Source of the DNA: Neocallimastix lanati (nom. inval.)
Taxonomy: Eukaryota > Neocallimastigomycota > Neocallimastigomycetes > Neocallimastigales > Neocallimastigaceae
Reading direction: 5' to 3'
NCBI GenBank assembly: GCA_016946835.1
Contig: JACVTC010000065.1
Span: 820,001-837,500 of the forward strand
DNA: 17,500 bases
Positions 10,605 through 17,500 of this stretch are shown here, in pieces. The notes below the pieces were generated by a model. It was not told where the DNA came from. It made no database searches and saw only the letters and a program-made list of their open reading frames with translations. The position numbers and the translations under genes are program-made. Each line of letters starts with the position of its first letter. Within the stretch, counting starts at the first letter, position 1.

Positions 10605-11677
10605 TTAATAATAATAGTAATAATAATAATAATAATAATAAAATTAATAATAATAGTAATAATAATAATAATAATAAAACAAATAATAATAATAATAATA
10701 ATGGAAATAATAGTAATAATAACATTAATACTAACAATAATAATAGTAGTAATAATAATAGTAATAATAATAGTAGTACTACCAATAATAATGATAGTAA
10801 TAATAATAAACATATTAATAATAATAAAAACAATAATAATAAAGCTAGAAACGAACTTAAAAATAATAACTTAAAGGATATTAACTTAAAAGAAAAACAA
10901 GATATTAATGATATTCTTTACCAATTTTGTGAATCCGATGAAGAGAATTCTGACATCATTGAAAATATTTCAAAAAACTTGAATAGTGAAATACATATTG
11001 CTTGTTTAAACGAAAATATTGAAGTAATTAATTTACTTATTGATTGTGGATATGATATTAATGCTCGTTGTGAAGATGGTTCAACCCCATTACTATTTTC
11101 CATAAAGCAAAATAAATATGAAACTGTAAAATGTTTGTTGGAACATCAACCTGATTTAACCATTCCTGATTGTCATGGAGATACTCCAATTTCGTACTTA
11201 TTAAAGCATTTATCCAAAAAAAATAGTAAACTATTTGAAGTCGTATTACCCTACATAAATATGAATCAAAATTATCCTCCAGATAAATTGACCCCATTAA
11301 ACTACATAATGAAGTATAATAATATTGAAGCTCTTAATATTATCTGTAAAAGCAATGCTTTTAATATTAATGAATTAGATTCCGAAGGTAATAGTTTATT
11401 AACATCTACTATAAAACACTTCCCTGAAAAATTAGCCTTAATAGAAGTCATTCTTTCAAACAGAGCTAATGCTAATCAACTTGATTCAGTAAATAAAGTA
11501 CCATTATTTTATGCCATAGAAAACGAAAGCATCGATCTTATTAGTTTACTAGTAAAATATAAAGCAGATGTTACCCTTAAAACACCGAACGGATATACAC
11601 CTTTAACATTGGCATGTGCTAAAAATAATACAAAAATTATTACTGAACTTCTCAAGTATAAAAGAAAAAGAAATTAA
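3963..11677 (+). CDS. Giant ankyrin-repeat protein with poly-Asn linker; join(3963..4042,4213..11677)
   Basis: About 2514 residues from two exons. The long reading frame begins inside exon 2 without an ATG. Splicing an 80-nt exon (MKTIFPDEDDLPDSISENQ...) to 4213 restores an ATG start; an in-frame TAG precedes that ATG. Layout: residues 1-340, acidic start then helical, weakly ankyrin-like; about 343-1620, strong ankyrin repeats (TPLMVAI, TALHxAC, LIDLLIKNGANKDEV) in 108-110-residue modules of about three repeats; about 1620-1865, diverged repeats (KTPLIFSIKNNYKDLTKSIL, QTPLKYSL); about 1870-2240, Asn-rich disordered linker with Lys, Met, Ser and Asp; about 2284-2514, C-terminal ankyrin block (SEIHIACLNENIEVINLLID, GYTPLTLACAKNN), ending KRKRN. 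No signal peptide, membrane segment or catalytic domain is visible. Ankyrin arrays bind proteins, so an intracellular scaffold or adaptor role is likely, with unknown partner. TAA stop. Confidence 0.9.
4043..4212 (+). other. Spliceosomal intron (170 nt) of the ankyrin gene
   Basis: Donor AG|GTTAAG at 4043 and acceptor AATAG|C ending at 4212. The intron is almost pure A/T and contains stops in the relevant frame. Splitting a Ser codon (AG+C), it joins exon 1 in frame to GAG GAT GCT TTT and on to the long ORF; 4214 to 4334 is exactly 40 codons. The nearby alternatives (donor at 4033, acceptor after 4216) do not keep the frame in any combination. Confidence 0.8.
5264..8990 (+). repeat. Tandem ankyrin module array, 11 full modules plus a partial twelfth
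   Basis: The TALH codons recur at 5264, 5588, 5912, 6236, 6560, 6890, 7214, 7544, 7874, 8204, 8534 and 8864. This gives spacings of 324 bp (modules 1-4 and 6) or 330 bp (modules 5 and 7-11), that is 108 or 110 residues. Each module carries three ankyrin units: TALHxACKYN...LIPKLITEKNVNM; RDxNGQTPLMVAIxEKNYExxKxLLS; then xIDVNxKD...DLIDLLIKNGANKDEV. The 6-bp difference lies between KFN/K and DLIDLL. Two third-unit variants exist: a CDDNFPLINSI...SNELVDL form and a NYGNSILISTI...IYSDL form. Confidence 0.97.
5402..6700 (+). repeat. Recent 648-bp tandem duplication (two modules) inside the ankyrin gene
   Basis: 5402-6049 and 6050-6697 match at an offset of 648 bp with only about six differences that I can find by eye, roughly 99% identity. 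These include AAT AGA vs AAA GGA near 5570/6218, CGG vs CGA at 5690/6338, TTA vs GTA and CAT vs AAT. Upstream of about 5400 the match at the same offset falls off clearly, marking the left boundary. The reading frame is kept. Confidence 0.92.
9740..10850 (+). repeat. Asn-rich low-complexity coding region
   Basis: This is the linker of the ankyrin protein, about 370 residues. It is dominated by AAT codons broken at short intervals by AAA-ATG (KM), AAA-ATT, AGT (Ser) and ACN. The densest part is 10200-10740, where units like KMNNNSNNNNN recur at irregular spacing. Long open frames on the opposite strand here, poly-Ile or poly-Leu, are by-products of the AAT repeat and not genes. Confidence 0.95.
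9824..9883 (+). repeat. In-frame 15-bp x4 minisatellite encoding (NKNDD)4
   Basis: Four near-identical AATAAAAATGATGAY units at the start of the Asn-rich linker, in the gene's reading frame. Confidence 0.9.
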
Positions 11678-12685
11678 TTATAAATTAATCTTCTTCTTTT
11701 AATTGATTATTTTTTTTAAAAAAAATTATTTAAAATTATTTTTCTTTTAATTGATTACTTTTTTTTTCATTAATATATAATAAAAATTATGACTATCATT
11801 GAATAAATATTAATGTAAAAAAAAAAAAAAAAAAATTTCCTTTTTTAATTTTTATTAAATTAATTATAAATAAATAAATTTATATTAAAAAATTCTTTAA
11901 CTGAATATAGTAAAATATTTTATATTTATATTTTATCATAAAGAGTTATCAAATATTAAAAAAATAAATATTTATATATAATACTACTTTTACTACTTTT
12001 TTTTACGTAAAAAAAAATAAAAAAAAAAAAAAAGTAATCAAATAAGTTTAAACATTAAAAAATATTAATAGATAGATAGGTAGATAAATGAATAATGTAT
12101 AAAATAATGAATACTTTTTAATCATATATATATTATTTCTTAAATTGTTTACTTTTTTAGAAGTGACAAAATTAACTTAATATAGTAACATGAAGAGGAA
12201 GAAAAATGATAATAATGAAAATACTAAGATTAAAACTAATAATAATAATAATAATAATAATCGTAATAATAAATAAGTTCAATATTCAAACATATTTATA
12301 TATATATTGGAAAATTTAACATTATTATAATGCTACAGAAATTATAATTGATAATAAATAATAATATACTATTAATAACAAATAAAATTCATTATAATAA
12401 TTATTTTGAATATCAAAATAATAATACAAACTTTTTATTTTAATTATAATTAATATATTATTATCATTTTTATTATTTTTTTATTTTTTATTTTTTATTA
12501 TATTTTTTTTTAAATATATATTATATAATTAATAATTTAGAGGAATTTTATATTTGAATTTTTAAAAAAAATAAAATATCATTATAAAATAATGTAAATA
12601 AAAGTTTTATATAATCTATATATATATAAAAATATATGTTTAATTAATATTTTAATAACTATAATTATATAAATAAGTAAAGTAA
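11678..12685. other. 3' flank of the ankyrin gene; no gene seen
   Basis: AT-rich spacer with several A/T homopolymers and possible poly(A) signals AATAAA at 11779-11784 and 11802-11807. The second is followed within about 10 bp by an A19 run. A 28-codon ATG frame at 12190-12276 ends in AAT repeats and is not convincing. The rest shows no coding sequence or RNA gene. Confidence 0.5.
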
Positions 12686-13428
12686 TTTAAACAAGGAAAA
12701 ATTCATTATTCAAAACCAATAAACTCAAAAGCTAAAAAGGCAATGATTTACAGGGAGAATGATATTGGATTTATTTCAGAAATCAAAAACTTAACATTTC
12801 AATATCCTAAGTATCAATTGGGATTCTTTTGGATTTCTCGAATTAAGTTTGGCTTTAAATTTGACATTGATATTTCCATTAAAAGAAAAATTTCCAGAAA
12901 TAAATCTTTAACTTTTCTAGATGATCTCTTTTAGAAATTTGAAATGATAATTAAACAAAAATCCTTGGATGTTTCTTTAGATTCAGAAAAAAGATAATGA
13001 TAATAATATTTATTACTTTATATTGAGTGCTCTTCTTGGCGGGAGTTCAATATATGAAAAAATTAAAACTTAATGATGGAGGAACAAAGACAATTAATTG
13101 ACAATATTTTTAATTTTTAAACAAAGTTCAACTTCGTCTACTATTCCGTATTTTATGGGGATTGCGAAGTTTCTAGCAAACGTAATACCATTAATTTGTC
13201 GATCTTTTAGATTGACAAATTGATAAAATGGTATTCCGTTGAATCAGTTGAATCTACCGTTGCCAAGAGCGTCGACGTCGAAATGATAAGGTACGGATTT
13301 TCACCTCCCTGTGAAAGATCTGATACAGATTCATTTGATAACCCCAATACTGAAGTTATAATGGACGTGGTGTTATCATTGATGAATTGGAAAAGTTAGA
13401 AACTATTACTTCTAACGCACTTTTATAA
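12686..13428 (+). pseudogene. Unidentified gene remnant, frameshifted
   Basis: This stretch is visibly less AT-rich and codes in pieces. Frame 1 (12686-12997, one internal TAG at 12932) includes AMIYRENDIGF, FQYPKYQLGFFWISRI and KFEMIIKQKSLDVSL. Frame 2 (12993-13073) includes YYFILSALLGGSSIYEKIK. Frame 3 (13121-13399, TAG at 13208) includes IDKLIKWYSVESVESTVAKS and YGFSPPCERSDTDSFDNP. It then shifts near 13363 to GRGVIIDELEKLETITSNA and a TAA at 13426. Successive pieces abut at the shifts, as expected for one decayed ORF of about 240 codons. I do not recognise the family. It could be a retroelement gag-like protein or a retrocopied cellular gene. The minus strand also has a 60-odd-codon open stretch here, so strand is likely but not certain. 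Confidence 0.5.
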
Positions 13429-13510
13429 TTTTATAATATATAAAATTTTGTTTTTTAAGTATTTTATTTGTTATTTTTCATTTAAATCATGTAATTTTAT
13501 TATTATTATA

Positions 13511-13533
13511 AATAAAATATAGTTTTCTCCAAG

Positions 13534-13564
<31 letters not shown>
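13511..13564 (+). other. AATAAA signal plus A28 tract downstream of the gene remnant
   Basis: AATAAA at 13511-13516 is followed 20 bp later by A28 (13537-13564). This spacing is that of a polyadenylated mRNA end, and it lies about 110 bp after the remnant's last stop. A-runs are frequent in this window, so chance is possible. Confidence 0.45.
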
Positions 13565-13762
13565 CAATAAAAAAAAAAAATTTAAAAATGATTTTCAAAA
13601 ATATTTAATTAAGATTATGGATGAAAAAGTAAAATAAGTGAAATAACAGGTGTATATATTTTATTATTATTTTTAAAATTATCACTATTATTATTATCTT
13701 TTTCTTTTTTTTTATTAACAAATTTTCAACAATACATTTAAAAATTTTATTATTTAGTTTAA

Positions 13763-13805
<43 letters not shown>

Positions 13806-13895
13806 TAACAATTTCATCTTTCTTATCATTGAGCTTAAAATAAATTATGTTAATGATATTTTTTTAATTTATTTATCGAATCTAGTGTATTTCTA
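13565..13895. other. Low-complexity spacer
   Basis: Contains T25 (13763-13787) running straight into A18 (13788-13805), which could fold as a hairpin. No gene is seen; open frames here are products of homopolymers. Confidence 0.6.
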
Positions 13896-14200
13896 AATGT
13901 GGCTTATAATACTTTAAAATAAAGCCATACATTTTTAAGAATATTCTATACAATCATAAATAAATATATATTAAAAATAATATATTTTTCAATTAAATAT
14001 TATTAAAGAATTATTTCAAAAAAAATAATAATATATTCTATTAAAAAAGAATTATAAAAAATTATTTTTTACAGTTGAATATTAATAGATTATATATAAA
14101 AAATAAAAAGAATATTCATCATTTATTTAATTATTATAAACAAGCTTGTTTATAATAATTAAATATATATGGCTTGTTTATATATAAAATACGCCACATT
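13896..14200. mobile_element. Possible small inverted-repeat element (weak)
   Basis: AATGTGGCTTAT (13896-13907) and ATACGCCACATT (14189-14200) are reverse complements at 11 of 12 positions and bound 305 bp of AT-rich DNA. Further GGCTT and AAGCC motifs lie just inside (13901, 13920 and 14171). A 42-bp palindrome sits in the right part. No target duplication is clear and there is no coding capacity. It could be a nonautonomous DNA transposon or chance. Confidence 0.25.
14124..14165. repeat. 42-bp perfect palindrome
   Basis: The sequence is symmetric about 14144/14145, centred on CAAGCTTG, with no spacer; all 21 pairs match. The central CAAGCTTG makes it more than a simple A/T symmetry. Confidence 0.95.
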
Positions 14201-14291
14201 ATGAAAAGCACGATCCTCTATTTATCAATTGTATAATTTATAAAGATTAGGACATATTTTATAATAACTTAATCTTTAAATGATAATAGTA

Positions 14292-14490
14292 GGGGAGAGT
14301 TGCATTTCGTCAAGTGGTGTATTGATATAAATAAATGAATAAGTAAATAAATATTAATTCAAAATAATTATTTTTAAATTGTTTTTATTCGATATTAATA
14401 ATATTTAATTTTATTTATTAATTTATTTATTTATTTATTTAATAATTTTCAGTTTGGCGAAATGCCATTTGACGAAAGGCAACCCTCCCC
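14292..14490. mobile_element. MITE-like element with 26-bp terminal inverted repeats
   Basis: The left end, GGGGAGAGTTGCATTTCGTC then AAGTGG (14292-14317), is the reverse complement of 14465-14490 at 23 of 26 positions. The 199-bp unit has an AT-rich interior that is itself roughly self-complementary (AAATAAAT runs on the left, ATTTATTT runs on the right). The terminal repeats are much richer in G/C than their surroundings. The right end also holds a second CGAAATG-type motif (GGCGAAATGCC beside GACGAAAGG). There is no coding capacity, so any transposase would have to act in trans. A clear target duplication is not visible; flanks are AATAGTA and AATAATATA. Confidence 0.75.
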
Positions 14491-14915
14491 AATAATATAA
14501 TTAAAAAATAAAAAAGAATAATAATAAAGATAAATAATAAATTATTAAAAAGAGTTTACTATTACCATAAAGTTTACTACTACTACTACAACTACTACTT
14601 ACTAACAATAATAATAATAGTAATAGAATATCAATTTTGAATGAAAAAAAAAAAAAATTTTTTTATTTATTTTATATTAAAAATTTTAATAATTGGACAT
14701 TCATTATCTATTAATACGAAACTAACTAACCTAATTCTATCAAAAATTATTATTTTAGGAAAAAATTTAATAAGGAAAAAAAAAAAAAAAAATTATATTC
14801 AAATTATTTTTAATACATGGTTTTAAAAAAAGAAATAATAATAATAATCTATTAACAAATAATAATAATTAGGAAAATGAAATTTACAGTAAAATAATTA
14901 GAAAAAAAAAAAAAA
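14491..14915. other. AT-rich spacer with short ACT and AAT runs
   Basis: Contains an ACT-type triplet run (about 14576-14600) and scattered AAT triplets. The 61-codon frame at 14641-14826 is Lys/Ile/Asn from A-runs and has no recognisable feature, so it is not called. Confidence 0.6.
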
Positions 14916-15298
14916 TTCAATAATAAATGATGATTAGTAATTAATAATTTCGATTAATAATCAATGGTAAAAAAAATTATTTTAGTATAGCACAATAAAA
15001 ATTTTTAAGATTGATAATAGAATATAACAGAAATTAGTATAGAATCATCAACTAGAAATTAAAAAAAAAAATTAATATATATTAAATAAACAAAAAACAA
15101 ATATATATTCAATAATAAATGATGATTAGTAATTAATAATTTCGATTAATAATCAATGGTAAAAAAAATTATTTAGTATAGCACAATAAAAATTTTTAAG
15201 ATTGATAATAGAATATAACAGAAATTAGTATAGAATCATCAACTAGAAATTAGAAAAATAAATTAATATATATTAAATAAACAAAAAACAAATATATA
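14916..15298 (+). repeat. 192-bp tandem direct duplication
   Basis: Copy 1 is 14916-15107 and copy 2 is 15108-15298. By eye they differ by one T deletion (TTATTTTAG vs TTATTTAG) and two substitutions in an A-run, giving about 98% identity. Each copy starts TTCAATAATAAATGATGATT and ends CAAAAAACAAATATATA. No coding sequence or terminal inverted repeats are seen. Confidence 0.93.
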
Positions 15299-15544
15299 TT
15301 TTTTTTAAATAACATAATTACATTACAATAATTGACCTAAAACTATTAAATCATTTAAAATATTTTAAGTTGTTAGTAATTAATTTTTCATAATTTAATC
15401 ATTAATGTTGTTTATAATGATTAATAATGTAAAAACAAAGTTAAAAGATTTTTTATCTATGTATAAAATATTAATTTATTATTTACAGGCCAACTAAATA
15501 ATTAAATTTTATTTTTTTTTATAGATTTAAAAATTCTTTAAAAT

Positions 15545-15800
15545 CCAATATCCTGTGTTCTGGTAGTCCAAATGAGTTGAAATTATGTATATTGTAAATC
15601 TCGAGTATAGCTTTCTAATAAATATAATTCTAGAGGGATACTTTAATGGGAAATTTTCCATTATTTGTGAAGTTATTGTCATTTTTTCCTCAATTCATTT
15701 TTTTTTTTTATTAATTTCATAAGGGTTAAATTAAATTGAATTAACTTTATTAAAATAGTCCAAACCCTTTTGTTTTTAGGTATTAAATATTCTTAGTATT
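15545..15800 (+). repeat. Dispersed repeat, copy 1
   Basis: Aligns collinearly with 16568-16815: AATATC, then GAAATT.TG.ATA.GTTGTA, ATCT.GAG, CTTTCTAA, later ATTT..GAAGTTAT, then AAGGGTT...AACCCTTTTG and TTTTAGGTATT. The AAGGGTT (15721-15727) and AACCCTT (15763-15769) arms can form a hairpin. Identity is modest, so this is an old pair. Function unknown. Confidence 0.6.
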
Positions 15801-16567
15801 TAGTATTTATTTTTATAACTAAAAATTGAATTTTTCAATGAAATTGTTCAATAACAAAGGTTAATTTTAATTGATTTATTAGTAAATTTCAACTTTAAAT
15901 CCACTAATATTTCGTGACAATTGCTTGTCGAATTTCGATTGGTTTCCTAATGTAACTTGGTCAGTATGTAATATACTATTATATAAATAATTATAAGCAT
16001 GGAACACCAAACGTAATAAAAAAAACTATCAAATATGTTTTTTTAATTTTTTTTTTTATTTCTATTTATTTAATTATTAAAATGTATTGTAATATTACTA
16101 TATATAATTGTTATATTTATATATATACATAAAATAATCTTACAAAGAGATTAATTAAAGTACATTTTAATTCTTTAAATATATTTTTCAATTTAATATA
16201 TTATTAATATTTAATAACAATAAACTATTAATAAAATATTTTGTTTAATATAAATAAAAATATAAATGATTGTTCTTAGGATTATTTCTAAATTAATTAA
16301 ACTACAACGAATATATTCTTTAAAAATAAGAGTTCTGACTAGTCTTTTAATTTAAAAATGAATATTTTATATAAATATTTATATGATTATTAATAATGTT
16401 AAATAATGTTTGAATAAGTAATAATTATATATTTCCTTTTTATATGATATATTTTATAATAAATGTTACTTTTGTAGAATTATATTTTACATAATATATA
16501 TATATATATATATAACTTTTATAAAAAAAAAAATATAAAATTATATTTTATTATAAATTATTTTTTT
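15801..16567. other. AT-rich spacer, nothing recognised
   Basis: No open frame of note, no RNA gene. It holds only short T/A runs and a TA dinucleotide run (about 16494-16513). Confidence 0.6.
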
Positions 16568-16815
16568 TTTAATTGGAATATCTCTCGAATCCAGTGCAGC
16601 CAGGAGACTGAAATTTGGATAAGTTGTAGATCTTGAGCAGAACTTCCTAACGGTGTCAGTTTTATTGACTTATAGGCGTACGTCTATCATTTAAGAAGTT
16701 ATCCCTTATTTCCAATATTCCGTATATATTTTTGTTAAGGGTTATTATTTGAAAAATTTAATTAATTATAATTTAACCCTTTTTGAATAAATGCACTTTT
16801 GGTATTTCATAACGC
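16568..16815 (+). repeat. Dispersed repeat, copy 2
   Basis: Better preserved and richer in G/C than copy 1: AATATCTCTCGAATCC, then GAAATTTGGATAAGTTGTAG, ATCTTGAGCAGAACTTCC and GGCGTACGTC. It is followed by the hairpin arms AAGGGTTA (16737-16744) and TAACCCTT (16774-16781). It ends about 165 bp upstream of the tRNA gene. Confidence 0.6.
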
Positions 16816-16981
16816 TATTTTAAATAATAAAACGTTTTTTGAAAAGTGTTGTATAATATTTTAAATTGCATTAAATTGCATACAGAATGAAGTAATCCGT
16901 TTTTTTTTCTCAACATTGCTATCATTAATTTAATTATAATAAATTTTATCATCAAATTACAATTTTCTTATCTCAACAAAT

Positions 16982-17062
16982 GGCTATGTGGCGGAGAGGT
17001 TAACGCGTCAGGTTTAGGCCCTGGTCACATTAGTGGCGTGGGTTCGAATCCCACCATAGTCA
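16982..17062 (+). tRNA. tRNA-Leu, anticodon UAG
   Basis: An 81-nt class II tRNA that reads CUN leucine codons. The acceptor stem GGCTATG/CATAGTC has seven pairs including one G-U. The D arm is GCG...CGC. The anticodon arm is TCAGG/CCTGG with loop TTTAGGC, giving anticodon TAG. A long variable arm CAC-ATTA-GTG is as expected for Leu, and the T arm is GTGGG-TTCGAAT-CCCAC. The discriminator base is A and CCA is not encoded, as in eukaryotic nuclear genes. No intron. The internal Pol III A box (TGGCGGAGAGG region) and B box (GGTTCGAATCC, 17041-17051) are both intact. Confidence 0.97.
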
Positions 17063-17069
17063 ATTGGTC

Positions 17070-17076
17070 TTTTTTT
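17070..17076 (+). terminator. RNA polymerase III T-run terminator
   Basis: T7, eight bases after the tRNA 3' end, the usual Pol III stop signal. More T-runs follow. Confidence 0.8.
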
Positions 17077-17356
17077 AATTTTTTTAGATTTTTCATTAAA
17101 AAATAAAAAAAAAATTTTATTATTTATAAAAATATATATATATAATATATATATATATATAAATAAATAAATAATTTTTTTTTTTTTTTTTTTTTTTTTT
17201 CAATTGGTAATATTTTTTAATATAATATTTTAAATATATATATATTTTTTTTAAATGATTTATTTTTTCTTTAGGATTTATTATAAAAAATAATAATAAT
17301 TTTTAATAAAAATGTTCATAGGAATAAAAAAATAAATATATATATTTAATGATAAT

Positions 17357-17387
<31 letters not shown>

Positions 17388-17500
17388 ATAAAGGTTATAA
17401 TTATAGAACTATCATCTTTATAAGTATATTATATATATATATATATATCTATTTTATAATTAGAGATACCTTTTAATTACCATAAAAATAATATATATGT
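17077..17500. repeat. Low-complexity AT tail of the window
   Basis: Contains T26 (17175-17200) and several (AT)n runs (near 17130-17160, 17365-17385 and 17429-17448). No gene is visible. Confidence 0.7.

Noticed and set aside
9995-10833. Long minus-strand poly-Ile and poly-Leu frames
   Set aside because: Antisense shadows of the AAT-rich linker of the ankyrin gene.
12190-12276. 28-codon ATG frame (MKRKKNDNNENTKIKT plus Asn run)
   Set aside because: Too short and low-complexity, with no splice partner that I could find; an AAT-repeat artefact is more likely than a gene.
13230-13400. Minus-strand open stretch across the gene remnant
   Set aside because: The plus strand gives longer, abutting pieces with a stop, AATAAA and poly(A) in order, so plus is preferred; the minus frame is kept only as a caveat.
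13605-13829. 74-codon minus-strand frame
   Set aside because: Made of Lys/Phe/Ile from homopolymer runs (T25/A18); no recognisable feature.
17061-17208. 8-bp direct repeat CAATTGGT at 17061-17068 and 17201-17208, just after the tRNA gene, as a possible target duplication
   Set aside because: The stretch between is plain A/T low complexity without terminal repeats, and the T26 is at the wrong end for a plus-strand retroposon. An 8-mer in this composition can recur by chance.

Overview
This is a eukaryotic, extremely AT-rich window. It has long A/T homopolymers, ATT/AAT microsatellites, Asn-rich coding tracts, an intron-containing giant ankyrin-repeat gene, a nuclear-type tRNA without encoded CCA and a Ty1/copia relic. 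The style best fits an anaerobic gut fungus (Neocallimastigomycota). That is inferred from composition and gene style; a dictyostelid or another AT-rich protist is not excluded from sequence alone.

Layout. (1) 272-2560, minus strand: a decayed Ty1/copia retrotransposon. Recognisable pieces in order are a gag start, the post-protease/GAG-pre-integrase segment (HRRLGH), a zinc-finger remnant, the integrase catalytic core, the integrase C-terminal part, an Asn-rich hinge holding a perfect (AAT)104 tract, and the 3' part of reverse transcriptase. Stops and frameshifts are frequent and no LTR was found. (2) 2561-3962: noncoding DNA with a diverged direct repeat pair, (TTA)26, (AT)17 and an A45 run. 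(3) 3963-11677, plus strand: the one intact protein gene. It has two exons and encodes about 2514 residues: a helical N-terminal part, an ankyrin array built from 108-110-residue modules, diverged ankyrin repeats, a long poly-Asn linker with Lys/Met punctuation, and a C-terminal ankyrin block. Exon 1 is 80 nt and is joined by a 170-nt intron; the second exon has no ATG at its start. (4) 12686-13428: remains of an unidentified plus-strand gene, broken by stops and frameshifts, with AATAAA and an A28 tract downstream, suggesting a retrocopied mRNA. (5) 13896-15298: small repeats, including a weak inverted-repeat candidate holding a 42-bp perfect palindrome, a 199-bp MITE-like element with 26-bp terminal inverted repeats, and a 192-bp tandem duplication. 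(6) 15545-16815: two diverged copies of a repeat, each with an AAGGGTT...AACCCTT hairpin. (7) 16982-17062: tRNA-Leu(UAG), then low-complexity AT.

The genes do not form an operon or pathway. The window reads as one fast-evolving repeat-protein gene and one tRNA gene set among decayed mobile elements. The most notable biology is the repeat evolution inside the ankyrin gene (a dimeric higher-order repeat with a recent 648-bp duplication) and the growth of in-frame AAT tracts in two unrelated coding contexts. I see no clear multi-gene novel system.
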